Counted from the first letter of the stretch, positions 16,531-25,750 are shown. The stretch: DNA of 64,000 bases from Yeosuana sp043876835 (GCF_043876835.1 NZ_JBAWJZ010000006.1:186001-250000); one strand, 5' to 3'. Notes: generated by a model not told the origin, from the sequence alone. Numbers and translations: made by a program.

Positions 16531-17814
16531 ATGAACATACCTAGAACTAGTTTTCCCCGAATCGTTATAATTGGTGGTGGTTTTGCAGGAATTTCTTTGG
16601 CAAAAAAATTATCAAAGCAGGAAGTACAAGTTGTTTTACTTGACAAAAACAATTATCATACGTTTCAACCATTATTATATCAAGTTTCTACAGGAGGTTT
16701 AGAACCAGATTCTATAGCATACCCAATTAGAAAAATACTTAAAAATTTTCCTAATTTCCATTTTAGATTGGCAAATGTGAATGAGATAAAGACTTCAACA
16801 AGTGAAGTCATTACAGATATAGGAACCTTAAAATTTGATTATTTAGTAATTGCTTCAGGTTCTCAAACCAATTATTTTGGTAATTCTGAAATAGAAAAAA
16901 ATAGTATGGCTATGAAAACCATACCTCAATCTCTTAATTTAAGAAGTTTAATTCTTGAAAATTTTGAAGATGCCTTATTGACATCTGATTTGAATGAAAG
17001 AAATGCTTTGATGAATTTTGTAATTGTTGGTGCTGGCCCGACAGGTGTTGAACTGGCAGGAGCATTGGCAGAAATTAAAAAAGGTATTTTACCTAAAGAT
17101 TATCCTGATTTAGATACACGTTCAGTTCAAATTAATTTGATTCAGTCTAGTGATCGCATTCTTAAAGAAATGAGTGAAAATGCATCAAAAAAGGCTGAAG
17201 ATTTTTTAGAAAAGTTAGGTGTGAATATCTGGAAAAATGTAAGAGTAACCAATTATGATGGTAAAACTGTTACTACAAATTCTGATTTAACTTTTGAAAC
17301 AGCTACATTTATTTGGGCAGCTGGGGTTAAAGGGGCTACTATTAAAGGAATTGATGATTCTGATTATATTACCAAAGGGAATCGGATTTTGGTAAATGAA
17401 TTTAATCAAGTTAAAGGCTTTAACAATATTTTTGCTGTTGGAGATGTAGCTTGTATGGAAAATGAAGAATTCCCTAGAGGCTTACCAATGATGGCACAAC
17501 CGGCTATTCAACAAGGACATCAATTAGGTGACAATATATTAAGATTATTAGAAAATAAAGCTATGAAACCATTTTCTTATAAGGATAAAGGAGCCATGGC
17601 TACTATAGGAAGAAATAAAGCTGTGGTTGATTTAAAGCACTTTAAATTTCAAGGTGTTTTTGCGTGGTATGTTTGGATGTTTGTCCATTTATTTTTTTTA
17701 ATTGGTTTTAGAAATAGAGTCATTGTATTTATTAACTGGGTATATAATTACATTCGTTTTGACAGAGAAGCAAGATTAATTATTAGACCTTTTAAAAAGA
17801 AATTGAAGGCTTAG
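16531..17814 (+). CDS. Type II NADH dehydrogenase-like FAD-dependent oxidoreductase
   Basis: A 427-residue protein with two Rossmann motifs: IIGGGFAGISLAKKL for FAD near residue 12 and IVGAGPTGVELAGALAE for NAD near residue 164. The sequence NYHTFQPLLYQV is typical of NDH-2. The C-terminal 70 residues contain hydrophobic stretches (FAWYVWMFVHLFFLIGF and VIVFINWVYNYI), which attach such enzymes to the inner membrane. NDH-2 passes electrons from NADH to menaquinone without pumping protons. Other pyridine nucleotide-disulfide oxidoreductases cannot be excluded, but length and membrane tail favour NDH-2. Confidence 0.85.
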   Translation: MNIPRTSFPRIVIIGGGFAGISLAKKLSKQEVQVVLLDKNNYHTFQPLLYQVSTGGLEPDSIAYPIRKILKNFPNFHFRLANVNEIKTSTSEVITDIGTLKFDYLVIASGSQTNYFGNSEIEKNSMAMKTIPQSLNLRSLILENFEDALLTSDLNERNALMNFVIVGAGPTGVELAGALAEIKKGILPKDYPDLDTRSVQINLIQSSDRILKEMSENASKKAEDFLEKLGVNIWKNVRVTNYDGKTVTTNSDLTFETATFIWAAGVKGATIKGIDDSDYITKGNRILVNEFNQVKGFNNIFAVGDVACMENEEFPRGLPMMAQPAIQQGHQLGDNILRLLENKAMKPFSYKDKGAMATIGRNKAVVDLKHFKFQGVFAWYVWMFVHLFFLIGFRNRVIVFINWVYNYIRFDREARLIIRPFKKKLKA

Positions 17815-17909
17815 ATTTCATTCTATTTTTTAATTTATTACGTTATAACTTACTGGAAGTAAATTATTTTAATTATATTTAAAGATTAACCAACCAAAAT
17901 TTAATTAAA

Positions 17910-18842
17910 ATGAAAAACCATGTAATTATTTTCATGATGATGTTTTCTGTCGTCATGCATTCACAAACCAAAAAAAACGGAACAATTTACAATGAGCATC
18001 CTGCCATTGCAGTAGTAGAAGCTATGCAACAAGCTTTTATAAAAGGTGATACAACAGCATTGGCAAGTTATTTAACGGATGATTTTAAGGCTTTTAATGG
18101 AGCGAATAACAATCCTGATACCAAAGGAGCTACAAAACAAAATGTCATCAATCAATCTAAATGGTGGCATAAAAACATTGTCTACACAAGTATTGCCAGA
18201 CAAAATGGTGCCTACCCAGATGTGTTAGAATATAAAGAAAGCGGAACTTGGGTTCAAACATGGGATTTTTTAAAAGGAGTTCATGATGAAAGTGGTGTAA
18301 CCATCGATATGCCAATCCATAGACTATTTGTTGTTGATAAAGACAACAAAATAAAAACAATGATTACCTATGATGATGGATGGGTTTGGAGAGAATTTAG
18401 AGAAAACCGACAAGGCACAAGAACCAATGGAACTATTTATAATCATCATGATAATATTAATAAAGTGCTTAGAATGACAGCAGCTTTAGCTAATGGAGAT
18501 GTAGACAAAGGTTTTAGTTATTTTACAGATGACGCTGTATTTACAAATTTAGATATGGCTGATGGAGAAAGCCATACTTTGGCTGAAGAAAAAGAAGGTT
18601 TTAAAAGTATGTTGAAAGATTGGACTATAGATAGAATAGATGTTAGAGGTTATCCTGACTATTTAGAGTATGAACTTGGTGGTGCAAAAGTTGTACAATC
18701 TTGGTGGACAGCTAGAATGACAAGAAAATCTGATGGTAAAAAAGTAAAAATACCATTAATGTTTATACATAATTTTAACGACGACGGCATGATAACTCGT
18801 GAAGCAGGATATTATACAACTGCAGCTATGATGGAAAAGTAA
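17910..18842 (+). CDS. Exported SnoaL/NTF2-like protein with two repeated domains
   Basis: A 310-residue protein with a signal peptide (MKNHVIIFMMMFSVVMHSQ). Two NTF2-like halves follow, at about residues 22-165 and 172-308. They repeat recognisable landmarks: NGTIYNEHPAI and NGTIYNHHDNI at the starts, YPDVLEYKESGTWVQTW and YPDYLEYELGGAKVVQSWW in the middle. An internal duplication is therefore visible. NTF2-like folds serve as enzymes or ligand binders; the substrate is unknown. The gene stands alone between the NDH-2 gene and a bidirectional terminator. Confidence 0.75.
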   Translation: MKNHVIIFMMMFSVVMHSQTKKNGTIYNEHPAIAVVEAMQQAFIKGDTTALASYLTDDFKAFNGANNNPDTKGATKQNVINQSKWWHKNIVYTSIARQNGAYPDVLEYKESGTWVQTWDFLKGVHDESGVTIDMPIHRLFVVDKDNKIKTMITYDDGWVWREFRENRQGTRTNGTIYNHHDNINKVLRMTAALANGDVDKGFSYFTDDAVFTNLDMADGESHTLAEEKEGFKSMLKDWTIDRIDVRGYPDYLEYELGGAKVVQSWWTARMTRKSDGKKVKIPLMFIHNFNDDGMITREAGYYTTAAMMEK

Positions 18843-18861
18843 GTCGAAAAAAAAATCAATA

Positions 18862-18897
18862 AAAAACCTTCAAAAATTTAATTTGAAGGTTTTTTAT
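18862..18897. terminator. Bidirectional terminator
   Basis: AAACCTTCAAA (18864-18874) pairs with TTTGAAGGTTT (18882-18892), with flanking A- and T-runs, between convergent genes. Confidence 0.82.
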
Positions 18898-18898
18898 T

Positions 18899-19453
18899 TT
18901 ATAAATCATCAGTGAAATGTTTTCGCATTTTTTCTTTATCAAATTTTTCTTGATTGTATTTTGAAGAGTCTCCTTTAGGAATCGACAACGATTTCCATTC
19001 AGTTCCTTTTATAAGTTTTCCTAAAAACACGATTTGCCCAACATGGTAAGCATAATGACATAATTGCCTATTAATGGCTTCGGTAACAGTATGTCCTTCA
19101 TTTCTAATGTAAATAATGGTGTTTAGGTTATCTGTTGTAAGTTGATTTAAAGTATTGAAAAGACAATCCCAGCCAGTATTCCAACTATCAATCAGTTCTT
19201 TTTTTGATGTATAAGAATCCACGAATTCAAAATCACGGTCTCTCCATGGTTTTTCACCATCTTCATTTAAAAAGTTAGTCCATCGACTCAGCATATTTCC
19301 AACCAAATGCTTGACAATGATTGAAATTGAGTTTGAATCTTGACTAAATTCTTTTTGTAATTCTTCAAAACGTAATTGCTCAAAAGTCTTATCACCCAAA
19401 CTTTTGTAATATTTAAATTGCTTGAAAGCACTTTCAAGATAACTATTGTTCAT
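18899..19453 (-). CDS. DUF1572 / DinB-like protein
   Basis: A 184-residue helical protein of the DinB-like four-helix superfamily, DUF1572 type. The landmarks are SIIVKHLVGNMLSRW near residue 43 and QLCHYAYHVGQIVFLGK near residue 133, which place three histidines as potential metal ligands. No signal peptide is seen. Related proteins include thiol-dependent transferases such as bacillithiol S-transferases, but no activity can be named here. It overlaps the upstream msrB by 11 bases, so it is the last gene of a three-gene msrB operon and may share a role in stress response. Confidence 0.8.
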   Translation of the reverse strand: MNNSYLESAFKQFKYYKSLGDKTFEQLRFEELQKEFSQDSNSISIIVKHLVGNMLSRWTNFLNEDGEKPWRDRDFEFVDSYTSKKELIDSWNTGWDCLFNTLNQLTTDNLNTIIYIRNEGHTVTEAINRQLCHYAYHVGQIVFLGKLIKGTEWKSLSIPKGDSSKYNQEKFDKEKMRKHFTDDL

Positions 19454-19844
19454 CTTTTTTGAAATCTATACTAACTGAATTCACACAATAACGAGTACCT
19501 GTTTTTGTAGGACCATCATTAAAAACATGTCCTAAATGACTTCCACAATTTGAGCAAACAATTTCTGTTCTAATCATGCCATGAGATTTATCAAGGATAT
19601 AATCTACAGTTCCTTTTATGGATTCATCAAAACTTGGCCATCCACAATGTGCATCAAACTTACTGTCACTTTCAAACAATTTTTGATGACAGGCTGCACA
19701 TGCATAAGAACCATTTTCAAAATGAAGGTTATACTTCCCAGAATGAGGTCTTTCGGTGCCTCTATTTCTTAAAACCCAATATTGCTCGTCAGAAAGTTGT
19801 TTTTTCCATTCTTCCTCTTTTTTTTCAATGTTGTATTTATTCAT
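19443..19844 (-). CDS. msrB: Peptide-methionine (R)-S-oxide reductase MsrB, cytoplasmic
   Basis: A 133-residue MsrB without a signal peptide. It has the zinc cysteines CAAC (near residue 48) and CSNC (near 97), the substrate region CGWPSFDESIKG, HLGHVFNDGP, and the catalytic Cys in RYCVNSVSIDF. It reduces methionine-R-sulfoxide in proteins. It overlaps both neighbours (8 bases with the upstream msrB, 11 with the DinB-like gene), a tight operon. The close paralogue upstream has a signal sequence, so the two copies probably serve different compartments. Confidence 0.93.
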   Translation of the reverse strand: MNKYNIEKKEEEWKKQLSDEQYWVLRNRGTERPHSGKYNLHFENGSYACAACHQKLFESDSKFDAHCGWPSFDESIKGTVDYILDKSHGMIRTEIVCSNCGSHLGHVFNDGPTKTGTRYCVNSVSIDFKKDEQ

Positions 19845-20319
19845 TTTTAGGTATAAATTTTAGTGCAACTCCATTTATGCAATGTCTTAATCCTGTTGTG
19901 TTTTTTGGCCCATCATTAAACACGTGCCCTAAGTGTCCGCCACAAACGGCACAATGTTCTTCTATTCCATAATAATAATCAGAACCACTTGAAAAAGCAA
20001 CATTGCCTTTTATTTCTTTTTCAAAACTAGGCCAACCTGAACCAGAATCGTATTTGTGTTCACTTAAAAATAAAGGGGTATTACAAGCAGCACAAACATA
20101 AGTTCCTTTTTCGTGGTTTTTGTTTAAAGGACTTGAGAAACGGTTTTCCGTACCTTGTTGTCTTAAAACATAATACTGTTCAGCGGTTAATTGTTTTTTC
20201 CATTCATCATCAGTTTTAGTAACACTATATTTTTTTATTTCTTCTTGTTTCTTTTTTTGAGCATTACTATTGCAACTAAAACTAATTATTAATAAAGTTA
20301 AAATTATAAACTTTTTCAT
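19837..20319 (-). CDS. msrB: Peptide-methionine (R)-S-oxide reductase MsrB, exported
   Basis: A 160-residue MsrB with an N-terminal export signal (MKKFIILTLLIISFSCNSNA) whose Cys suggests lipidation, though the lipobox is not canonical. The reductase domain covers about residues 35-155: CAAC, SGSGWPSFEKEIKG, CAVCGGHLGHVFNDGP and the catalytic Cys in LRHCINGVALKF. It should repair oxidised methionines of envelope proteins. It is the first gene of the leftward operon with the cytoplasmic msrB and a DinB-like gene. Confidence 0.9.
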   Translation of the reverse strand: MKKFIILTLLIISFSCNSNAQKKKQEEIKKYSVTKTDDEWKKQLTAEQYYVLRQQGTENRFSSPLNKNHEKGTYVCAACNTPLFLSEHKYDSGSGWPSFEKEIKGNVAFSSGSDYYYGIEEHCAVCGGHLGHVFNDGPKNTTGLRHCINGVALKFIPKNE

Positions 20320-20479
20320 TTTCTTTTACGTTATGATTATGTTTTCTTAATATGTCGAAATTAATTATCAAACATAACATCTATTTAAAAATGTAAATTT
20401 TGAAAAATAAAAATAAAATTGTGTAAAAAAATTATAATATCATTTTTGTATTTTTATAAAAAATTTAAAATCAACTCAT

Positions 20480-21301
20480 ATGAAATTGAAGATAGTAATA
20501 ATCACATTAGTTGGAGCAATCATATTAATAGCGTGTGCTACTAATCCATTTACAGGAAAACAAACTATGGCGTTACCAGGAACAGAAAACAGTTCGTTGT
20601 TTCCTGCAGCATTTCAGCAATATGACCAATTTTTAAGTGACAATAAAGTTATAAAAGGAACTGCAGATGCAGCTATGGTAACAAGAGTTGGTCAAAAAAT
20701 TGCAGTAGCGGCAGAAAGGTGGTTAAACGCTAACGGACATGTTGGTTATTTAAATGATTATAAATGGGAGTATAATTTAGTTGATGATAAAACCGTAAAT
20801 GCTTGGTGTATGCCAGGAGGCAAAATTGTAGTTTATACTGGCATTTTGCCAATTGCGAAAGGTGAAGCTGGACTTGCTGCTATATTAGGTCATGAGGTTG
20901 CTCACGCATTAGCCAATCATGGACAACAACGTATGAGTGCAGGAATGCTTCAACAAATTGGTGCAGTAGGCTTAAATGTTGCATTAAAGGATAATAAAAA
21001 TCTAGGTCTTTTTAATCAAGCTTATGGTATTGGTACTCAAGTAGGAGGCATGTTGCCATTTAGCAGAAGCCATGAAACAGAAGCCGATAGTATTGGGTTG
21101 ACACTAATGGCAATTGCTGGTTATAATCCAGACGAAGCTGCCGAACTTTGGAAAAGAATGAGCGCTCAAAGTGGGGGACAAGCACCACCGGAATTATTAA
21201 GCACTCATCCTTCAAATGATTCAAGAATTGCAAATCTTACAGCATTGGCTCCTAAAGCTAGAGCGGAAGCTAAAAAGTTTGGGGTTACAAGCTTTAAATA
21301 A
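20480..21301 (+). CDS. M48 family metallopeptidase lipoprotein
   Basis: A 273-residue peptidase with a lipoprotein signal (IILIACATNPFTG; Cys about residue 19). The M48 domain follows: HEVAHALANHGQQR gives the zinc-binding HExxH, and ETEADSIGLTLM supplies the third ligand Glu. The N-terminal TNPFTGKQTMAL is typical for the LoiP/YcaL-like lipoprotein branch of M48 (Oma1-like), which act on the periplasmic side in envelope quality control. No operon partner: the next gene begins after 62 bases that include a short hairpin. Confidence 0.9.
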   Translation: MKLKIVIITLVGAIILIACATNPFTGKQTMALPGTENSSLFPAAFQQYDQFLSDNKVIKGTADAAMVTRVGQKIAVAAERWLNANGHVGYLNDYKWEYNLVDDKTVNAWCMPGGKIVVYTGILPIAKGEAGLAAILGHEVAHALANHGQQRMSAGMLQQIGAVGLNVALKDNKNLGLFNQAYGIGTQVGGMLPFSRSHETEADSIGLTLMAIAGYNPDEAAELWKRMSAQSGGQAPPELLSTHPSNDSRIANLTALAPKARAEAKKFGVTSFK

Positions 21302-21363
21302 TAATTCATTTAAAATATTTGTTTACTTTAGAAGCTGCTGAATAAAAGCAGCTTTTTTTTATT

Positions 21364-22662
21364 ATGAGTAGATTAGAAAAGGGTAGTAAAAAACTCCTTA
21401 ATGCTTGGGCATTTTACGATTGGGCTAACTCAGTTTATACTTTAACAATTGCATCATCAATTTTTCCGATTTTTTATTCAGCTCTTTTTTTAAGCGAAAT
21501 AAAAGTTGTTAGTGCTTTTGGATTTAATTTTAAGAGTACAGCATTAATAACTTTTGTAACAGCTTTTACATTTTTGGTGGTAACTTTTACATCTCCAATT
21601 CTTTCAGGTATTGCAGACTATGTTGGTAATAAAAAGAATTTCATGAAATTTTTCTGTTATCTAGGAGGAGCAGGTTGTATTGGATTGTATTGGTTTGATT
21701 TAAATCATATTTACATTAGCATTTTATTTTATTTCATGGGATTAATAGGCTATTGGGGAAGTTTGGTTTTTTATAATTCTTACTTGCCAGATATAGCTTT
21801 TCCTGAACAGCAAGATAGTGTTAGTGCCAAAGGGTTTTCTTTAGGTTATATAGGAAGTGTTATTTTGCTTATTATCAATTTGGTAATGGTTATGAGTCAG
21901 GATGATGGAGAATCTAAAATGAAAATGATGCGGTATTCATTTATAACTGTTGGTATATGGTGGATATTATTTAGTCAATATTCCTTTTATTTTTTACCTA
22001 AAGGAACATCAGCAGGACATAAAGTAACCAAAGATGTTGTTTTTAATGGAATTAGAGAATTAAGACAAGTTTGGAAACAGCTAAAGAAAAACTTAAGATT
22101 GAAAAGGTTTTTATATGCTTTTTTTGTGTTCAGCATGGCAGTTCAAACCATCATGTTAGTAGCAGTATATTTTGGTGAAGAAGAAATTGCCTGGTCTAGT
22201 AATAGTGAAAAAACAACTGGTTTGATTATAAGTATTTTAGTTATACAATTGGTTGCTATTGTTGGAGCCGTTTTAACTTCAAGGGCATCAGAAAAATTTG
22301 GAAACATTAAAACATTGATTGCTGTAAATTTTGTTTGGATGTTTATGTGTTTCTACGCTTATTTTATGATTACACCTATACAGTTTTACATTGCAGCTTC
22401 TTTGGTTGGTTTAGTTATGGGAGGAATTCAATCATTGGCAAGATCAACGTATTCAAAATTTTTGCCAGAAACAGAAGATACTACATCTTATTTTAGTTTT
22501 TATGATGTTGCCGAAAAAATAGGAATCGTTATTGGAATGGTCATTTTTGCATTAATAGACCAAATCACCGGCACTATGCGAAATGGTATTCTATTTTTGG
22601 TTTTGTTTTTTTTAGGTGGCATTATTTTATTGTTCAGAGTACCAAAAGAACAAACAATTTAA
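21364..22662 (+). CDS. MFS transporter, UMF1 family
   Basis: A 432-residue integral inner-membrane protein with about 12 hydrophobic helices. The N-terminal NAWAFYDWANSVYTLTIAS is characteristic of the UMF1 family (related to the vacuole protein Atg22). A charged loop of about 35 residues (VWKQLKKNLRLKRF) separates the two six-helix halves, and the motif GGIQSLARSTYSKFLPE in helix 11 is also typical. Substrates of bacterial UMF1 proteins are not established. It is monocistronic and ends at a strong bidirectional terminator. Confidence 0.88.
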   Translation: MSRLEKGSKKLLNAWAFYDWANSVYTLTIASSIFPIFYSALFLSEIKVVSAFGFNFKSTALITFVTAFTFLVVTFTSPILSGIADYVGNKKNFMKFFCYLGGAGCIGLYWFDLNHIYISILFYFMGLIGYWGSLVFYNSYLPDIAFPEQQDSVSAKGFSLGYIGSVILLIINLVMVMSQDDGESKMKMMRYSFITVGIWWILFSQYSFYFLPKGTSAGHKVTKDVVFNGIRELRQVWKQLKKNLRLKRFLYAFFVFSMAVQTIMLVAVYFGEEEIAWSSNSEKTTGLIISILVIQLVAIVGAVLTSRASEKFGNIKTLIAVNFVWMFMCFYAYFMITPIQFYIAASLVGLVMGGIQSLARSTYSKFLPETEDTTSYFSFYDVAEKIGIVIGMVIFALIDQITGTMRNGILFLVLFFLGGIILLFRVPKEQTI

Positions 22663-22700
22663 AACAAAAGAGGCACTTAAAAAATGCCTCTTTTGTTTGG
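22663..22700. terminator. Bidirectional terminator
   Basis: AACAAAAGAGGCA (22663-22675) pairs perfectly over 13 bases with TGCCTCTTTTGTT (22685-22697), between convergent genes. Confidence 0.85.
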
Positions 22701-22707
22701 TTGTAGT

Positions 22708-23442
22708 TTATTGTTTTATACTTCCAGAACCTGAAACTTTTGTATCCTCTTTCTTAGGATTTCCTTTGTAAGTGATATCGCCAGAACCAGAAACTTTAGC
22801 TTTAAAATTTTCTGAACAAAACACTTTTGCATCTCCTGATCCAGTAATAGATACTTCTGTGTTTTTTGATATTAATTCAAAACCATGTATATCGCCAGAG
22901 CCCGATATTTCTGCGTTTAAATTATTGGTATTCCCATTTAATGTAATATCACCAGAACCTGTAATGGAATTTTTTATATAATTTGTGTCTGATTTTAATT
23001 TGATGTCCCCAGAACCTGTTAATTGGATTTCTAAATTATCAGAAGTTATCAAGTCTTCATTCCGCAAATCTCCAGAACCTGTTAAGGATATATTAGTAAT
23101 ATCTTTAAAAGGGATAGTTATTTTTATGCCCTTTTTCATGCTGGTTTTTAAGTTGACATTATTTTTTACTTTTACAATTAAGTTATTGTTTTTAACTTCT
23201 GTTATAATGTATTCTAACAGATTTTCTTCTCCTTCAATTTTAATGTTTCCTTCTGCACCACTTACAAGAATATAATCAAAAGGACCAGCACATTGTATGC
23301 CATCATAATCTGATGTGGTTCTTGTAACTGTAGTTATGTTGCCATTTCCTTTTATCGATTTGCCCCATTGGGCATAAGATGTTGTAACAAAAAGTATGGA
23401 TGCTATTATGATTACTGTTTGTTTTTTGATTGACACTTTCAT
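22708..23442 (-). CDS. Exported GIN-domain (DUF2807) beta-solenoid protein
   Basis: A 244-residue exported protein (signal peptide ending SYAQ). From residue 85 onward it repeats the motif (T/S)GSGDI every 15-20 residues at least seven times, the mark of the putative auto-transporter adhesin head GIN domain (DUF2807), predicted to form a right-handed beta-solenoid. No sorting domain is present, so it may be periplasmic. Its function is unknown. It lies 116 bases downstream of the DUF4097-like gene, at the end of an ECF sigma factor cluster, which suggests envelope-stress control. Confidence 0.85.
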   Translation of the reverse strand: MKVSIKKQTVIIIASILFVTTSYAQWGKSIKGNGNITTVTRTTSDYDGIQCAGPFDYILVSGAEGNIKIEGEENLLEYIITEVKNNNLIVKVKNNVNLKTSMKKGIKITIPFKDITNISLTGSGDLRNEDLITSDNLEIQLTGSGDIKLKSDTNYIKNSITGSGDITLNGNTNNLNAEISGSGDIHGFELISKNTEVSITGSGDAKVFCSENFKAKVSGSGDITYKGNPKKEDTKVSGSGSIKQ

Positions 23443-23558
23443 ATGTGATACTTATTTGTTTTTAATTGTCATATGGTATCGCTTATATTCATTGGTGTTT
23501 GTTTGCAACAAACTTGTTTAAATGGCGATTTCATATAATTGAATTTATGGATTGATGA

Positions 23559-24644
23559 TTAATTTTTATTAAAGGTTACATTTCCGTAATCAGAGTTAAT
23601 TTTAACTAAGTTGGATGAACTACTATTGCCATAATAGCCTGAGTAATAATTATTACTTGTGGTAGTATTTTTTTTAGAAAATTCAAAACCATCCGTGCTT
23701 TTTAAAGAACTATATTCTGTACTGATATCGAATTTGAAATTATAATCTGGATGATACCCAATGGTAATACCTAAATAGTCAGACTGTATAGTTATGTTTC
23801 CTGCGTTGGCAGTCATTTGATTGATTTTAAGAGAACCGTAATCGCCTTTTATAGTTACGTTTTTATAAACTTCTCCCAAACGGGTGGTTAAATAATCACC
23901 ATTACCATTAACATTATTAAGTTTCTTAATATTTATTGAACCATAGTCGCAGTTATAATTAACATCTTCAGCTACTTCAATAGTTGATGAAGTGTAATCT
24001 GCATTGATATCCAATTTTTTCGTTTTTGATACTGTGAAACCACTATAATCAGCATTAATTTTTCCACTATTTATGTATTCAAAATAACAGTCATTTGTAT
24101 AATCGAATGATAACATATTGTTTTCTGCCATAAGCTCTTTGGTGGTTATTTTTCCATAATCACAGTTTATGGTAGCTTTTCCTTCAAGCTTATCCAGGTT
24201 TATGTTTCCATAATCATTGTTTAAGTCTACACTATTAGTAATTGGAAGTTTTACGATATAATTTATTTCCATATTTATGTTATTGTTTCCGCCCCAATTC
24301 CACCAAGATTTTTTGTCATTATTAAAAACTGTTTTTGCATCAACTAAGTTTGAACTAGCATTGAAATTAACATTAATATCATCTAACTTTTTTTGCACTT
24401 TTTCTTCATCATTCCCACTAACTTTTATGTTAACTTCAATGGTTATTTTGTTTCCACTATAGGTCATAATATTTAAATTTCCGTAGCTGTTATCAATTTT
24501 TAAAAGGGCATTGCTGCTTACAGTATATTCCTTTTTAATTGTTTTTTCTTTATTATATTTTCCCTTTGAAATGTCGCTGGCAAAAATAATAGCTGGTAAT
24601 AAAAACAGTATTAAAGCTGTTTTATATAGTAATGGAGTTTTCAT
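23559..24644 (-). CDS. Exported DUF4097-like beta-solenoid protein
   Basis: About 361 residues from ATG at 24644, which gives a signal peptide (MKTPLLYKTALILFLLPAII); an in-frame start at 24677 would overlap the upstream gene further. The body repeats short beta units with DYG or SDY turns (NDYGNINL, CDYGKITT, CDYGSINI, GDYGSLKI, SDYGNVTF), typical of the DUF4097 solenoid family. It overlaps the probable anti-sigma gene by 23 bases, so it is part of the ECF operon and likely a direct target or partner. Function is unknown; the fold resembles that of the GIN protein next door but the repeat signature differs. Confidence 0.8.
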   Translation of the reverse strand: MKTPLLYKTALILFLLPAIIFASDISKGKYNKEKTIKKEYTVSSNALLKIDNSYGNLNIMTYSGNKITIEVNIKVSGNDEEKVQKKLDDINVNFNASSNLVDAKTVFNNDKKSWWNWGGNNNINMEINYIVKLPITNSVDLNNDYGNINLDKLEGKATINCDYGKITTKELMAENNMLSFDYTNDCYFEYINSGKINADYSGFTVSKTKKLDINADYTSSTIEVAEDVNYNCDYGSINIKKLNNVNGNGDYLTTRLGEVYKNVTIKGDYGSLKINQMTANAGNITIQSDYLGITIGYHPDYNFKFDISTEYSSLKSTDGFEFSKKNTTTSNNYYSGYYGNSSSSNLVKINSDYGNVTFNKN

Positions 24645-25185
24645 TGTTATTTTGTTTAAGTTGTTTAACATTTTCAATAGTTTCTAATACATTTTTTAAG
24701 ATGTTTATTCTTGTTTGAAAGTTTGTAATCATTGCATAAATTACACGCTTATCATCGCCACTTTCGGTTAGGTCAATTTTAAGAGATTCATATTCTTTTT
24801 CAAGAATTTTCATTTGTTTTAATGCATCATTAATAAGTACTTCTGTTTCAGGAGTTCGTTCAATATTAAGCTTTGCTAATTCTTCTGAAATTGCAGAAGT
24901 AAAGAAGTTTTGAGTTTGTGTCATTTCTGGAGAAACACTTGCTAAATCTTTAATTTCTCCACTAGGTTTTAATAAAGTGATAATACTAAACCAGATTAGT
25001 AAAGAAGCTGCAATACTTAGGAAAGGTTTCCAAAAATTTGATTGGCTAGATGCTTTTTGAACAGTTTCAGAATTTTGATTTTTTAATTTTGATAAAAATC
25101 GTTCTTGATGCCCAAGACTTGGATTTTCAAAATCAAATTCTGAACGCAATTCTTCAAATAAATTATCAATATTATCTTTTTTCAT
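24622..25185 (-). CDS. Probable anti-sigma factor, single-pass membrane protein
   Basis: A 187-residue protein with a cytoplasmic N-terminal half (about 65 residues), one membrane helix (FLSIAASLLIWFSIITLL, near residue 70) and a helical, charged exterior half of about 100 residues. Location 10 bases downstream of an ECF sigma gene and this topology fit an anti-sigma factor, though no zinc HxxxCxxC motif of the ZAS type is present. Anti-sigma activity is an inference from position. It overlaps the solenoid gene downstream. Confidence 0.7.
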   Translation of the reverse strand: MKKDNIDNLFEELRSEFDFENPSLGHQERFLSKLKNQNSETVQKASSQSNFWKPFLSIAASLLIWFSIITLLKPSGEIKDLASVSPEMTQTQNFFTSAISEELAKLNIERTPETEVLINDALKQMKILEKEYESLKIDLTESGDDKRVIYAMITNFQTRINILKNVLETIENVKQLKQNNNENSITI

Positions 25186-25195
25186 ACGTCTTTTT

Positions 25196-25750
25196 TTAAA
25201 ATACTAATTCTAACTTTTGTCTTAAACTATCTTTAGCACGAGATATCATCGTTCTGCAATTAGCACTTGACAGATTTAAAATGTCGCAAATTTCTTCATA
25301 ATCATATCCTTCAATAAGATGGAGTGTTAAACAGATTTGATAGTTTTCTTTTAGCGTTTTTATAGTTTCTAAAACCTGTTTAGCTTTTAAACTTGTTAAT
25401 TCTGAGTTATCAAAACCTTCAGAGGGATCTTCAACTTTATAAAGCACATCATCAATAGGAACGTTATTGTATTTACTGTTTTTCTTGTAATGATAAATAC
25501 TTTTATTAATTACAATTCGTTTTAACCAAGGACCAAATGTTTTGGCATCTTTAAGACTATCCAATTTTGTGAACGCCAACAAAAAGGAGTCCTGCATAAT
25601 GTCTTCCGCCTCAAAACTATCTTTAACTATTCTTAAAGAGGTGTTGTACATAGTTTTGTAATACCTGTTGTAGACTTCCAATTGCGCCGATTGGTTGCCT
25701 GACATACATAATTCTATAAGATGTTCAATATTTAGCTTGGTTAGCGACAT
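25196..25750 (-). CDS. RNA polymerase sigma factor, ECF family
   Basis: A 184-residue sigma-70 family protein. Region 2 (AEDIMQDSFLLAFTKLD) lies near residues 47-63 and region 4 (YQICLTLHLIEGYDYEEICDILNLSSANCRTMISRAKDSLRQKL) covers the C-terminus, seen as separate blocks with the HTH at EEICDILNLSSANCR. There is no region 1 or 3, as expected for ECF factors. It is the first gene of an operon with a membrane protein and solenoid proteins, which it probably regulates in response to an envelope signal. Confidence 0.93.
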   Translation of the reverse strand: MSLTKLNIEHLIELCMSGNQSAQLEVYNRYYKTMYNTSLRIVKDSFEAEDIMQDSFLLAFTKLDSLKDAKTFGPWLKRIVINKSIYHYKKNSKYNNVPIDDVLYKVEDPSEGFDNSELTSLKAKQVLETIKTLKENYQICLTLHLIEGYDYEEICDILNLSSANCRTMISRAKDSLRQKLELVF

